Source: a virus
Strand: one strand, 5' to 3'
Virus record (IMG/VR): IMGVR_UViG_3300010885_051011
Location: 1 to 22,961 of that record
DNA: 22,961 bases
Shown here: positions 1 to 6,833 of the stretch, in pieces
How the letters are laid out: the number at the start of each line of letters is the position of its first letter
Position numbering within the stretch: position 1 is the stretch's first letter
The notes under the pieces: generated by a model
Told to the model about the DNA's origin: nothing
The model's input: only the letters and a program-made list of their open reading frames with translations
Database searches by the model: none
Made by a program: the position numbers and the translations under genes

Positions 1-26
1 ATCCTCAAGAAAACTATAAATTTTTA

Positions 27-242
27 ATGACAAACTATGTAAACAAGGTAGATGATGTTTTGCATTCGTTAGGGCATGAGCTGCCAGAATACATTAAAGA
101 AAATCACGCAAACAAGACGGGCAAGATTCCGCAAATAATAATTAAAGTAGCGCATTACCAAGCGCAACGTATACATGTAATAGATCCAGCTATCTCAATG
201 ATTGCAGCTGCTTACGAAATTCAAATGATCTTAAACTCTTAA
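27..242 (+). CDS. Hypothetical protein, possibly 5'-truncated by the window edge
   Basis: I do not recognise this 71-residue protein. It looks soluble, with no signal peptide or membrane segment; the C-terminal half is hydrophobic and probably helical. The ATG at 27 overlaps a TAA (25-27) in another frame, a TAATG junction typical of coupled phage genes. That other frame is open from base 1 for eight codons, so it may be the end of an upstream gene. However, the frame of this gene is also open to the left edge, so the true start may lie outside the window and the ATG may be internal. The KTSC-domain gene follows after 14 bases, so the two are probably cotranscribed. The function is unknown. 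Confidence 0.6.
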   Translation: MTNYVNKVDDVLHSLGHELPEYIKENHANKTGKIPQIIIKVAHYQAQRIHVIDPAISMIAAAYEIQMILNS

Positions 243-256
243 TATTAAAAACAAAC

Positions 257-550
257 ATGGAACTATACACATCAGAAATTTTAGAATGGAAGTCTTCTCT
301 TATTAAAGAAACAGAATACACACCAGACACGCTTGAGTTTGTTATTACTTTTAATAACGGCGAGCAATATTTGTATAAAGGGCTCAGCGAAGAAACTTAT
401 CATGCATTTTGTAATGCAGAGTCGCAAGGCAAATTTTTCTTAACCGAAATACGCAATAAATACAACAAAAAAACAGAAAACCAGGATAAAGAAAATGGCC
501 GTTACGCGCTGGACTTAAAACCTGAAACACAAGAAGCTAACGCAGCATAG
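257..550 (+). CDS. KTSC-domain small protein
   Basis: This is a 97-residue protein. Residues about 25-69 match the KTSC domain pattern: a strand ending in FNNGEQYLYKG, then a segment with Y, F and A-S-G residues (TYHAFCNAESQGKFF), then an Ile-Arg-x-x-Tyr end (EIRNKY). KTSC is a small domain related to the C-terminus of some lysyl-tRNA synthetases and common in phages; a role in nucleic-acid binding has been suggested but its function is not settled. The tail from residue 70 is polar and probably disordered. The start is preceded by an A-rich leader (aaaaacaaac) with no Shine-Dalgarno. It ends with TAG before a 99-base gap that carries a promoter. Confidence 0.75.
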   Translation: MELYTSEILEWKSSLIKETEYTPDTLEFVITFNNGEQYLYKGLSEETYHAFCNAESQGKFFLTEIRNKYNKKTENQDKENGRYALDLKPETQEANAA

Positions 551-582
551 GCTAAGCTATTTTGTTAATAACTTTTCAGCTA

Positions 583-605
583 AAAATTTGCATAATGCAA
601 ATTTT
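583..605. promoter_or_regulatory. Perfect 23-bp palindrome, candidate operator
   Basis: The arms AAAATTTGCAT (583-593) and ATGCAAATTTT (595-605) are exact reverse complements around a single central A at 594. The palindrome covers the TTTG (-33-like) element and part of the spacer of the adjacent host-type promoter, so a dimeric regulator bound here would compete with or contact RNA polymerase. The matching region of the second host-type promoter (18378-18400) keeps 8 of the 11 base pairs. No T-tract follows, so it is not a terminator. The binding protein is unknown. Confidence 0.5.
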
Positions 606-618
606 ATAGTTATATTTA
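587..618 (+). promoter_or_regulatory. Bacteroidota-type promoter for the nuclease/clamp-loader genes
   Basis: TTTG at 587-590, a 20-base spacer and TATATTTA at 611-618 fit the Bacteroidota primary-sigma consensus (TTTG at -33, TAnnTTTG at -7), with only the final base of the -7 element differing. The stretch 564-618 aligns without gaps to 18359-18413 at 43 of 55 positions, with identical blocks of 13, 11 and 12 bases. One shared block (GTTAATAACTTTT, 564-576) lies upstream of -33 and could be an activator or UP-type site. The leader to the ATG at 650 is about 25 bases and A-rich. Confidence 0.7.
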
Positions 619-649
619 TATAAAGCTAAACCAAAAACAAAACATACAG

Positions 650-1759
650 ATGGGATTATCATTAATCATTGACGGAAACTACTTATTCTACAAGACTCTT
701 TACATATTTAGCGGCTACTCATCAGGTAAACGTTTATTGGATAGCGAAAAGGATCAAGCAATGTTTATGCGAAAAATTGCAACGGATATGTCTCACGTTA
801 TACGTACGTTTGGCAACCCTAGCAAAATAATTTTTACAATTGACTCAAAATCCTGGAGAAAGGATATTCAAATTGAAGACGGGGCATACAAAGGAACCCG
901 GGTTAAGGATGAAACTGCTGTTGACTGGGATATGTTTTATAGCCTACTGCATGAATTTGGCGAAATATTACAAAAGAAAGGTATTATAGTATCTAAAGAA
1001 GACCGTGCAGAGGGTGATGACTTAATGCATCTTTGGGCGGCTACCTTATTTAATAATGGAGAAGACGCAGTAATAGTCACAGGTGATAAAGATTTAACGC
1101 AATGCGTTAAGTTTAACGGGGATAACTTTGTGGTGGTGTATAATCCCAACTCAAAAACGCGTAAAATTGTGGCACCAATGGGATTTACAAAATGGGTAAA
1201 CACTAATGAGTACAATTTATTTGACGCGTCAACCTTTATGAATAGAGGAAAGGACTTAATTGCTGAGGCTTTAAAATCAATAGATATTCAAGAGATTGAT
1301 CCAGCGTATCTTATATTTGAAAAGGTAATTATCGGTGATGCAGGTGATGCAGTTCCTCCTATATGGACATGGGAAAACAAAGGTAAAACGTTTAAGTTAT
1401 CCCCATCAAAAGCCAGCAGGATTTACGAAATACTTAATCTTAAAAACCGGTTAACAGATGTATATGATTTACCAAGCAGAGCCGCTGAGGTTGTAGACTG
1501 CATGTTAACGGTATGCAATAAAAAAGCACCTTACGAAATAATTAAAGAAAGGCTAGATAGAAATTTGCTTTTAGTTTATTTAGACGAAAGAATAATACCA
1601 GCTGACATACAAGACAAATTTAAGGCATCTTTTCAACGAGACGCTAATACAAATTTATCAGCCAATACTTATGACATGGCATTTTTTATAGGAGAGACTA
1701 GATTTTTTGAGAGTAGCAAATCATTTGAGTCAGATATTTTTAAATCCTTTAGTTTTTAA
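650..1759 (+). CDS. FEN/RNase H-type 5' nuclease (T4 RNase H-like)
   Basis: This 369-residue protein belongs to the flap endonuclease/5'-3' exonuclease superfamily, which in T4-like phages removes RNA primers and flaps during lagging-strand replication. The acidic metal-binding positions occur in the expected order: D8 in IIDGNY, D65 in FTIDS, E121/D123/D124 in RAEGDDL, D146 and D148 in VTGDKDLTQ, and D230/D233 in IIGDAGDAVPP. The last motif is the usual entry to the helix-hairpin-helix DNA-binding region. At 369 residues it is longer than T4 RNase H (about 305), with extra sequence near 170-225 and at the C-terminus. The start follows an A-rich leader downstream of a host-type promoter. The next gene, a probable clamp-loader subunit, supports a replication role. 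The family is clear; the exact substrate is inferred. Confidence 0.88.
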   Translation: MGLSLIIDGNYLFYKTLYIFSGYSSGKRLLDSEKDQAMFMRKIATDMSHVIRTFGNPSKIIFTIDSKSWRKDIQIEDGAYKGTRVKDETAVDWDMFYSLLHEFGEILQKKGIIVSKEDRAEGDDLMHLWAATLFNNGEDAVIVTGDKDLTQCVKFNGDNFVVVYNPNSKTRKIVAPMGFTKWVNTNEYNLFDASTFMNRGKDLIAEALKSIDIQEIDPAYLIFEKVIIGDAGDAVPPIWTWENKGKTFKLSPSKASRIYEILNLKNRLTDVYDLPSRAAEVVDCMLTVCNKKAPYEIIKERLDRNLLLVYLDERIIPADIQDKFKASFQRDANTNLSANTYDMAFFIGETRFFESSKSFESDIFKSFSF

Positions 1760-1823
1760 TTAAGCAAAAGGGAAAACTATTTGTTTACGCTGAATAATAT
1801 AATAAACCAAAAAAGATAAAAAT

Positions 1824-2234
1824 ATGGAGCTCTTTGAATTTATTGACAGCATGTTTAAAAAACCTGATGTTTTTCATAAAATTAAAATGCACGAGCGAAG
1901 TAAACATTTTTTTATGCTGAACAGATTTTGCAGCATACAGTTTCCAGTGCAAGCTTCATATTTTAATCATATTAAAATTAATCCAGCGCAAGCAGTAACT
2001 TTTTGGCATTATCTGCTAAGTAATAAGTATAGCAGAACCCCTGGCTGGATGTATGTAAAAACTGCAAAGGGAAAGGCTGACAAAAAAGCAAAAGATATTT
2101 TTTCTGATACCACTATTAATTTGTATTGCTCTAAATTTCAAATCTCAAGAAGAGAATTTACAGAGTCTCTTAGACTGCTAGGTGATGATTTTATCAATGA
2201 GGTTAAGCAGTTTGAGGTTTTAGTATTGCAATAG
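1824..2234 (+). CDS. Probable clamp-loader small subunit (T4 gp62-like)
   Basis: This is a 136-residue protein. It has the layout of the short clamp-loader A subunits of T4-like phages: an N-terminal helix, an invariant-looking asparagine-arginine stretch (FFMLNRFCS, 29-37), an FW pair before a Leu-Leu (TFWHYLL, 59-65), a basic linker (80-93), and a C-terminal helical part (about 96-128) ending in LGDDFINEVK. In T4, gp62 partners with the ATPase gp44 to load the sliding clamp gp45; no gp44 or gp45 gene is present here. It follows the nuclease gene after 64 bases and probably shares its promoter. The assignment is from memory of family patterns and needs a profile search. If wrong, it is an unknown helical replication-cluster protein. 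Confidence 0.45.
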   Translation: MELFEFIDSMFKKPDVFHKIKMHERSKHFFMLNRFCSIQFPVQASYFNHIKINPAQAVTFWHYLLSNKYSRTPGWMYVKTAKGKADKKAKDIFSDTTINLYCSKFQISRREFTESLRLLGDDFINEVKQFEVLVLQ

Positions 2235-2267
2235 AGGGGTTCAGCATATATACCATATTGTCTATAA

Positions 2268-2277
2268 GATATATAAA
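2268..2277 (+). promoter_or_regulatory. Late-type promoter motif GATATATAAA, upstream of the neck gene
   Basis: The exact 10-mer GATATATAAA lies 18 bases before the ATG of the neck gene at 2296. The same 10-mer precedes the sheath gene (6785) and the UVR-motif gene (22424), and a close variant precedes the gp26-like gene (11349). No shared -35 element can be found upstream, as in T4 late promoters (TATAAATA). A transcript starting 7-10 bases downstream would have a leader of only about ten bases. Confidence 0.6.
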
Positions 2278-2295
2278 AAAACTCATAGACATAAT

Positions 2296-4284
2296 ATGCT
2301 GGCAATATTATCGCAGTCTGGCGACTTTGTTAAGATAACACAAGATAAGCCATTTTACTTTGTGACCGGCCTAACCGGGTGGGTTCAAGACATTACGGGT
2401 ACTGGCGTATATAAGAAAGAATTTAGATGGGGCACAACAAATAGGGTTAGGGCATCATGGGTTCTTTTAACAGATGAAAATTTGCAAAATGTAATTCTTA
2501 ATGCAGAAAATGATTTGTTTGTTGATTTTAGAATTACGCTAATATCAGGCAGCCCAATTACAATCAATAGCATTAATATAAAGTATACGCAGTCAGCTGA
2601 CGCAAAGGATCCGTATTTAGGGTTTACGCCAGCTATGCTAGTTTCCGAAAATGGAAACGTAAGTAATCTAACCAAAATTGAAAATTTTACTTTTAGGCCG
2701 TATGCAGTTAACCCTGCTATTGTTTTATATAAAAATTTAGCATACACCGTTAACCAAATGTTTGGGCACGACGTTATGTATGCAAGAGCTGTTCCTATGG
2801 CAGTTGGAAGAGACGTTACTCTACATGAATGGACGTTATATGATGTTGACGATCCTAAGTGTATTAAGGTGATGGTGCCAAAAAATGAATTCCCTGATAA
2901 CCAAATTTCTTTTAACCCAATGGGTCTTGACTTTGAAATGCCATTTGAATGTCATATTGTCAAGGAGTATTATGAAGAGCTATTTGGTATAGGTACTGGG
3001 CCGCAAAAAAGAGACATCATCTATTTCCCATTAACCAATAGGATATATGAAATAGAGAGCTCATATTTATTTAAAGGCATAATGCAAAAAGAGGTTTACT
3101 GGAAAATAAACCTGCAAAAATATGCACCTAAGTCTAACAGATATGAGCCTCAAGATTTACGAGAGCAGCTTGACATTATGTCATTTGATGCAGAAGAGCA
3201 GTTTGGAGAGGAAGTGGAATTAAACTCTATTAATTTAACAGACCCACAGCAATTTGATCCAAAGATTGGTTCAAATAAGTATGACCCTATTCGTTTAAAT
3301 ATTAATGATAGCCTAATAATATCAAACACAAAGGTTGAAAATTATTCAATTATTTTATCAGAGACGCAATACGATTTACGTTCTATCTATAACGCAAAAC
3401 TTCCAACGCAATTAACTGCAATTGAATATAAGTCTGCTGTTAATTTCCCAGCGAGCGATGACAAATCATTGTGCATGTGGTTTAAAGAATTAAAACCAAT
3501 TAACACAGTATATAAAGATAATCTTATTTCTTTATCAAGGGGTGCAGCAGGTGCACAAACTACTCCAATAACATTTAGAATAACATTAAAGAGAAATTAT
3601 GCTGTTGGGCAACTTATTAAAATTACAAGGTTTAACGGATTAGCTCTATTTGGCACAATTGCATCAAGGACGCTTACTAATAATTATGAAGAATACGTAA
3701 TAAATGTAAGTAACGAAATAATTGCGTATTTAGATGTATATTACAGCGGCTGGGTAAACTTATTAACTGGGTGCGCTGCTGAATTAATTAATGAACAAAT
3801 CTTATTTGATGGTTACAGAGAAAATAAGGGTTGGAGACTATCAATATTTGCCAGCCGATATATTGTTTTTAAAGACGCGCAAAAGGAAACTATTAATATT
3901 CTCCCAACCAATTTAGTGGAAGATTATTGGTATGCTATATTTGTAAACATATCAAATTTTTATCGTCAATTAACAGTTGATTTATGGGTTAGGAAGTGGA
4001 ATGAGCTAACGCCTCAGCCAATTGCGACAACTGAATTGGAGAATATATATTCAAATACTGCAAGCATTACACAAATTGACAGGTCAAACACAACGTATAA
4101 TTACGCGTTAGTTGCATCAAATTTAGCAATAACAAATCTTCGTTTATTTGATAAAATAGAAACAGAGCAGAGCAAGCAATCTATAATTTTAAATCAAACT
4201 ATTTCTCAAGATGCTGAATTTGCAACTATTATTGACAATGCAACGCAAAGACTAGTATTACCGTGGATTGGACAAACTAAATAA
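2296..4284 (+). CDS. Neck protein (T4 gp14-like) with C-terminal LamG-like domain
   Basis: This is a 662-residue structural protein. The middle of the N-terminal half matches gp14-type neck proteins, which close the head and connect it to the tail: FGHDVMYARAVP (156-167), EYYEELFG (224-231) and DIIYFPLTNRIYEIES (240-255), followed by a strand ending in W and a KINLQKYAPKS segment (270-280). T4 gp14 is about 256 residues, so this protein is far longer. Residues about 378-655 look like a concanavalin/LamG jelly-roll: SLCMWFKEL (391-399), GWRLSIFASRYIVF (512-525), DYWYAIFVNIS (543-553), and the typical ending ITNLRLFDK (612-620) then DNATQRLVLPWIG. A segment around 424-500 seems inserted in the jelly-roll. 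The next gene starts 3 bases after the stop. The neck assignment is good; the lectin role is inferred. Confidence 0.72.
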   Translation: MLAILSQSGDFVKITQDKPFYFVTGLTGWVQDITGTGVYKKEFRWGTTNRVRASWVLLTDENLQNVILNAENDLFVDFRITLISGSPITINSINIKYTQSADAKDPYLGFTPAMLVSENGNVSNLTKIENFTFRPYAVNPAIVLYKNLAYTVNQMFGHDVMYARAVPMAVGRDVTLHEWTLYDVDDPKCIKVMVPKNEFPDNQISFNPMGLDFEMPFECHIVKEYYEELFGIGTGPQKRDIIYFPLTNRIYEIESSYLFKGIMQKEVYWKINLQKYAPKSNRYEPQDLREQLDIMSFDAEEQFGEEVELNSINLTDPQQFDPKIGSNKYDPIRLNINDSLIISNTKVENYSIILSETQYDLRSIYNAKLPTQLTAIEYKSAVNFPASDDKSLCMWFKELKPINTVYKDNLISLSRGAAGAQTTPITFRITLKRNYAVGQLIKITRFNGLALFGTIASRTLTNNYEEYVINVSNEIIAYLDVYYSGWVNLLTGCAAELINEQILFDGYRENKGWRLSIFASRYIVFKDAQKETINILPTNLVEDYWYAIFVNISNFYRQLTVDLWVRKWNELTPQPIATTELENIYSNTASITQIDRSNTTYNYALVASNLAITNLRLFDKIETEQSKQSIILNQTISQDAEFATIIDNATQRLVLPWIGQTK

Positions 4285-4287
4285 CTT

Positions 4288-4950
4288 ATGAGAAAAATAC
4301 CAGAAGAGAAAAAAAGGGAGATGGCAATCAAGGACGAACTTGAAACAATGCTATCCGATGGGATTGATGACAATTTAATATTTGATATTGAAAGCATAAA
4401 AAATATACCTGCGCCCAATACAACTTTTATGGACTACGTAAAAGTTAAGGCGTATTCTGATAACAACGCTGACCATATTGTTAATTCAATATCAGTGTTT
4501 TATCTGACTGCTGATATTGTTGATGAGATTGAATATATTAAGCAAAAGATTACCGTAGACAAAATAACATTGTCTAATTTGCTGTTTCAAATGAAAACTG
4601 CAGAACATGCAATTATTAAAATACTTGAAGATATTGACAACGGAAATTTAAGCCCAAGAACTTTTGAAGTTTTGTCTGCATTACAAAGATCTAAAATGGA
4701 TATTGTAAAACAGTTTCAGCATTTTATGGTTGTTATGGAAAACAACTACAAAAGTTTAAAAGAAGACTATAGGGTTAAAAAATCAGATGAGCCTAAACAA
4801 ATTGAAGAATCTGATTATGGCAACGATCCAAACGCTAATTATCAAATGAGAGGCACCCGCCAACTAATTGAAACTTTAAGAGAAGCTGTTGCTGAAAAGC
4901 GTGCTAGTGCAAATCCAAACGAAATAAAGATAAACCAAGATGTCAAGTAG
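4288..4950 (+). CDS. Probable small terminase subunit (gp16 position)
   Basis: This is a 220-residue, largely helical protein. The N-terminus is charged, the centre (about 70-155) is a long helical stretch suited to the oligomerising core of small terminases, and the C-terminus is polar and probably disordered. T4 gp16 (164 residues) forms a ring that recognises DNA and stimulates the packaging ATPase. I see no diagnostic motif; the call rests mainly on position, since it lies directly before the large terminase and overlaps its start by 11 bases, in the T4 order neck-16-17-18-19. It starts 3 bases after the neck gene stop, with no Shine-Dalgarno, so translational coupling is likely. It could instead be an unrelated head-completion protein. 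Confidence 0.5.
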   Translation: MRKIPEEKKREMAIKDELETMLSDGIDDNLIFDIESIKNIPAPNTTFMDYVKVKAYSDNNADHIVNSISVFYLTADIVDEIEYIKQKITVDKITLSNLLFQMKTAEHAIIKILEDIDNGNLSPRTFEVLSALQRSKMDIVKQFQHFMVVMENNYKSLKEDYRVKKSDEPKQIEESDYGNDPNANYQMRGTRQLIETLREAVAEKRASANPNEIKINQDVK

Positions 4951-6751
4951 AGGGAAAATTTGGAATAGCAAAAAGATCACAGAAGAGATTGATAAAATAG
5001 AGCGTGGACTAATTGCTGACTATTCTCCATTTTTTGACGGCAAAATTGACATGAAGGCGCCTGATATTGTGTATGAATACACAAAGGAAGAGCTTGAAGA
5101 ATTGGCTAGATGCGCATCGGATGTGGTTTATTTTGGTAATAACTATTGTTTTTCAATGACAGACGAAGGTATTCGTAAAATTGAACTGCGGCCGTACCAA
5201 GAAGAAATGCTATCTGCTTTCCAAGATAACCGATTCGTTGTTATGCTTGCCAGCCGGCAAATTGGTAAGACGGTGACTTCTTCCATCTTCATTGCTTGGT
5301 ATCTTTGTTTTCACAGCGATAGAAATATCATGGTTGTGGCAAATAAGCTGCAAACAACCAGCGAAATTGTAGATAAAATTAGAACGGTTCTAAAGAACCT
5401 TCCGTTTTTTATGAAGCCTGGTATCTCAGCAGGCGGCGTAACTGGTATGAGATTTGATAACGGCTGCCGTCTATTTTCTCAAGCAACAACAAAAACAGCT
5501 GCTATTGGTTTTACAATACATTTATTGTTTGCTGATGAGTTTGCGCATATTCACCCTAACTTCTTATTGCCGTTCTACCGATCAATATATCCAACGTTAT
5601 CTTCATCACAAGTATCAAGAATGATTATTTGTTCCACACCAAATGGAATGAATCTCTTTTATGAAATATATAGTGGTGCAATAGAAAAGAGAAACAATTA
5701 TGCTCCTATCCGTGTTGACTGGTGGCAGGTTCCTGGCAGAGATGAGGATTGGAAACAGAGAGAAATTGCAAATTTAGGTTCAGAAGAATTATTTAACCAA
5801 GAATACGGAAACCAATTCTTAGCGTCTTCAAGACTTTTATTTGATTCAAATACTCTAATGCTGATGAAAAGAGTGTGCAAAGAATTTGTATGTAAAGAAA
5901 CCGATACATTTTTAGATTATCCAAATGAAAATAATTGCCTAAAGTGGCTGCCTTCTTTTGACCCAGGTGATACACAAAAGACAGATCATTTTGTATTTGC
6001 TGTAGACATTGGAGACGGAGTTGGCCGGGATTATTCAATTATTAATATATTTAATGTAATACCGCAATCTGTAGCATCTATAAGAAGCATTAAAAATTAT
6101 GAAGACGAATCAAGTTTCTTTAGGCTAAACCAAGTAGGGCTATTTAGATCTAACACTCATTCAGTTGAAGAATTATCAAAAGTACTTGAGTTACTTGTAT
6201 TTGATCTTTTTTTGCCTGAGCAATGTAAGATCGTTCTTGAGATAAATTACAAAGGAAATTTAGTGTATGAAAAGCTGTCAAAGAACCGCGACTTTTATCC
6301 GGAAATTTTCTTGCATACAAAACATTCAATTGCAAATGATAGTCTAAAGTTAGGAGTTAAGATCCAAAAAGATAACCGAGAAATATATTGCCGTGAATTA
6401 AGAAACCTGGTTCGTAACAAAAAACTAATAGTAAATGAGTCTAGGACATTTGATGAATTGGCTTCTTTTGGTATTAATTCAGTTGGACGATACGAATCTC
6501 AATTGGCAAATGACGATATTGCAATGTCTTGTGTTAATTTAGTTGCTCTATATAATAATGAAGACTTTAACTATATAATTGAGGAAATATACGATGACAT
6601 ACCGCAAAAATATAAAACTGCAATAGAAAACCAAATGTTGGTTGGTGAAGAAAGCGATTCTGACTATACTGAAATTTTTAAAGTTATAGGAAACATGGAA
6701 AAAGAAGGATTTCCACAAAATTCAAATTTTAAGTCAAGCTATAATAGATAA
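4940..6751 (+). CDS. terL: Terminase large subunit (T4 gp17-like)
   Basis: This is the DNA-packaging motor ATPase and headful nuclease, 603 residues, close to T4 gp17 (610). ATPase motifs: an adenine-binding Q in RPYQEEM (84-90), Walker A ASRQIGKT (104-111), Walker B LLFADE with the catalytic E200 (195-200), and motif III CSTPNG (231-236). The nuclease is an RNase H fold with acidic residues D356 (FAVDIGDG), E434 (VLEINYKG) and D525/D526 (ANDDIAMS). It docks on the portal and pumps DNA into the prohead using ATP. The ATG at 4940 overlaps the upstream gene by 11 bases. The C-terminal tail after residue 565 is acidic then polar. A small hairpin and a late-type promoter motif follow. All key residues are present, so it should be functional. 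Confidence 0.96.
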   Translation: MSSRGKIWNSKKITEEIDKIERGLIADYSPFFDGKIDMKAPDIVYEYTKEELEELARCASDVVYFGNNYCFSMTDEGIRKIELRPYQEEMLSAFQDNRFVVMLASRQIGKTVTSSIFIAWYLCFHSDRNIMVVANKLQTTSEIVDKIRTVLKNLPFFMKPGISAGGVTGMRFDNGCRLFSQATTKTAAIGFTIHLLFADEFAHIHPNFLLPFYRSIYPTLSSSQVSRMIICSTPNGMNLFYEIYSGAIEKRNNYAPIRVDWWQVPGRDEDWKQREIANLGSEELFNQEYGNQFLASSRLLFDSNTLMLMKRVCKEFVCKETDTFLDYPNENNCLKWLPSFDPGDTQKTDHFVFAVDIGDGVGRDYSIINIFNVIPQSVASIRSIKNYEDESSFFRLNQVGLFRSNTHSVEELSKVLELLVFDLFLPEQCKIVLEINYKGNLVYEKLSKNRDFYPEIFLHTKHSIANDSLKLGVKIQKDNREIYCRELRNLVRNKKLIVNESRTFDELASFGINSVGRYESQLANDDIAMSCVNLVALYNNEDFNYIIEEIYDDIPQKYKTAIENQMLVGEESDSDYTEIFKVIGNMEKEGFPQNSNFKSSYNR

Positions 6752-6767
6752 CACATTATTGCAAAAA

Positions 6768-6785
6768 CTATGATTATTTTCATAG
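6768..6785 (+). other. Small hairpin abutting the sheath promoter motif
   Basis: CTATGA (6768-6773) and TCATAG (6780-6785) form a 6-bp stem with a TTATTT loop. The last G is also the first base of the GATATATAAA motif. It is too short and AT-rich for a convincing terminator. It might modulate the promoter or be chance. Confidence 0.3.
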
Positions 6786-6794
6786 ATATATAAA
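6785..6794 (+). promoter_or_regulatory. Late-type promoter motif GATATATAAA, upstream of the sheath gene
   Basis: This is an exact copy of the 10-mer seen at 2268 and 22424, in the 82-base gap between the terminase and sheath genes. It lies 39 bases before the ATG, the longest leader of the set; the leader is almost pure A with scattered G, suited to strong non-Shine-Dalgarno initiation. The unit it would drive (sheath, tube) ends at the terminator at 11290-11318. Confidence 0.6.
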
Positions 6795-6833
6795 GTAAAT
6801 AAAATATAAAAAGAAAAATAACTAAAAAGCAGA

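Noticed and set aside
1780-1803. TTTG followed by TAATATAAT before the clamp-loader gene, as a third host-type promoter
   Set aside because: The spacing between the two elements is only about 11 bases and the second element matches poorly, so it is not comparable to the two strong promoters.
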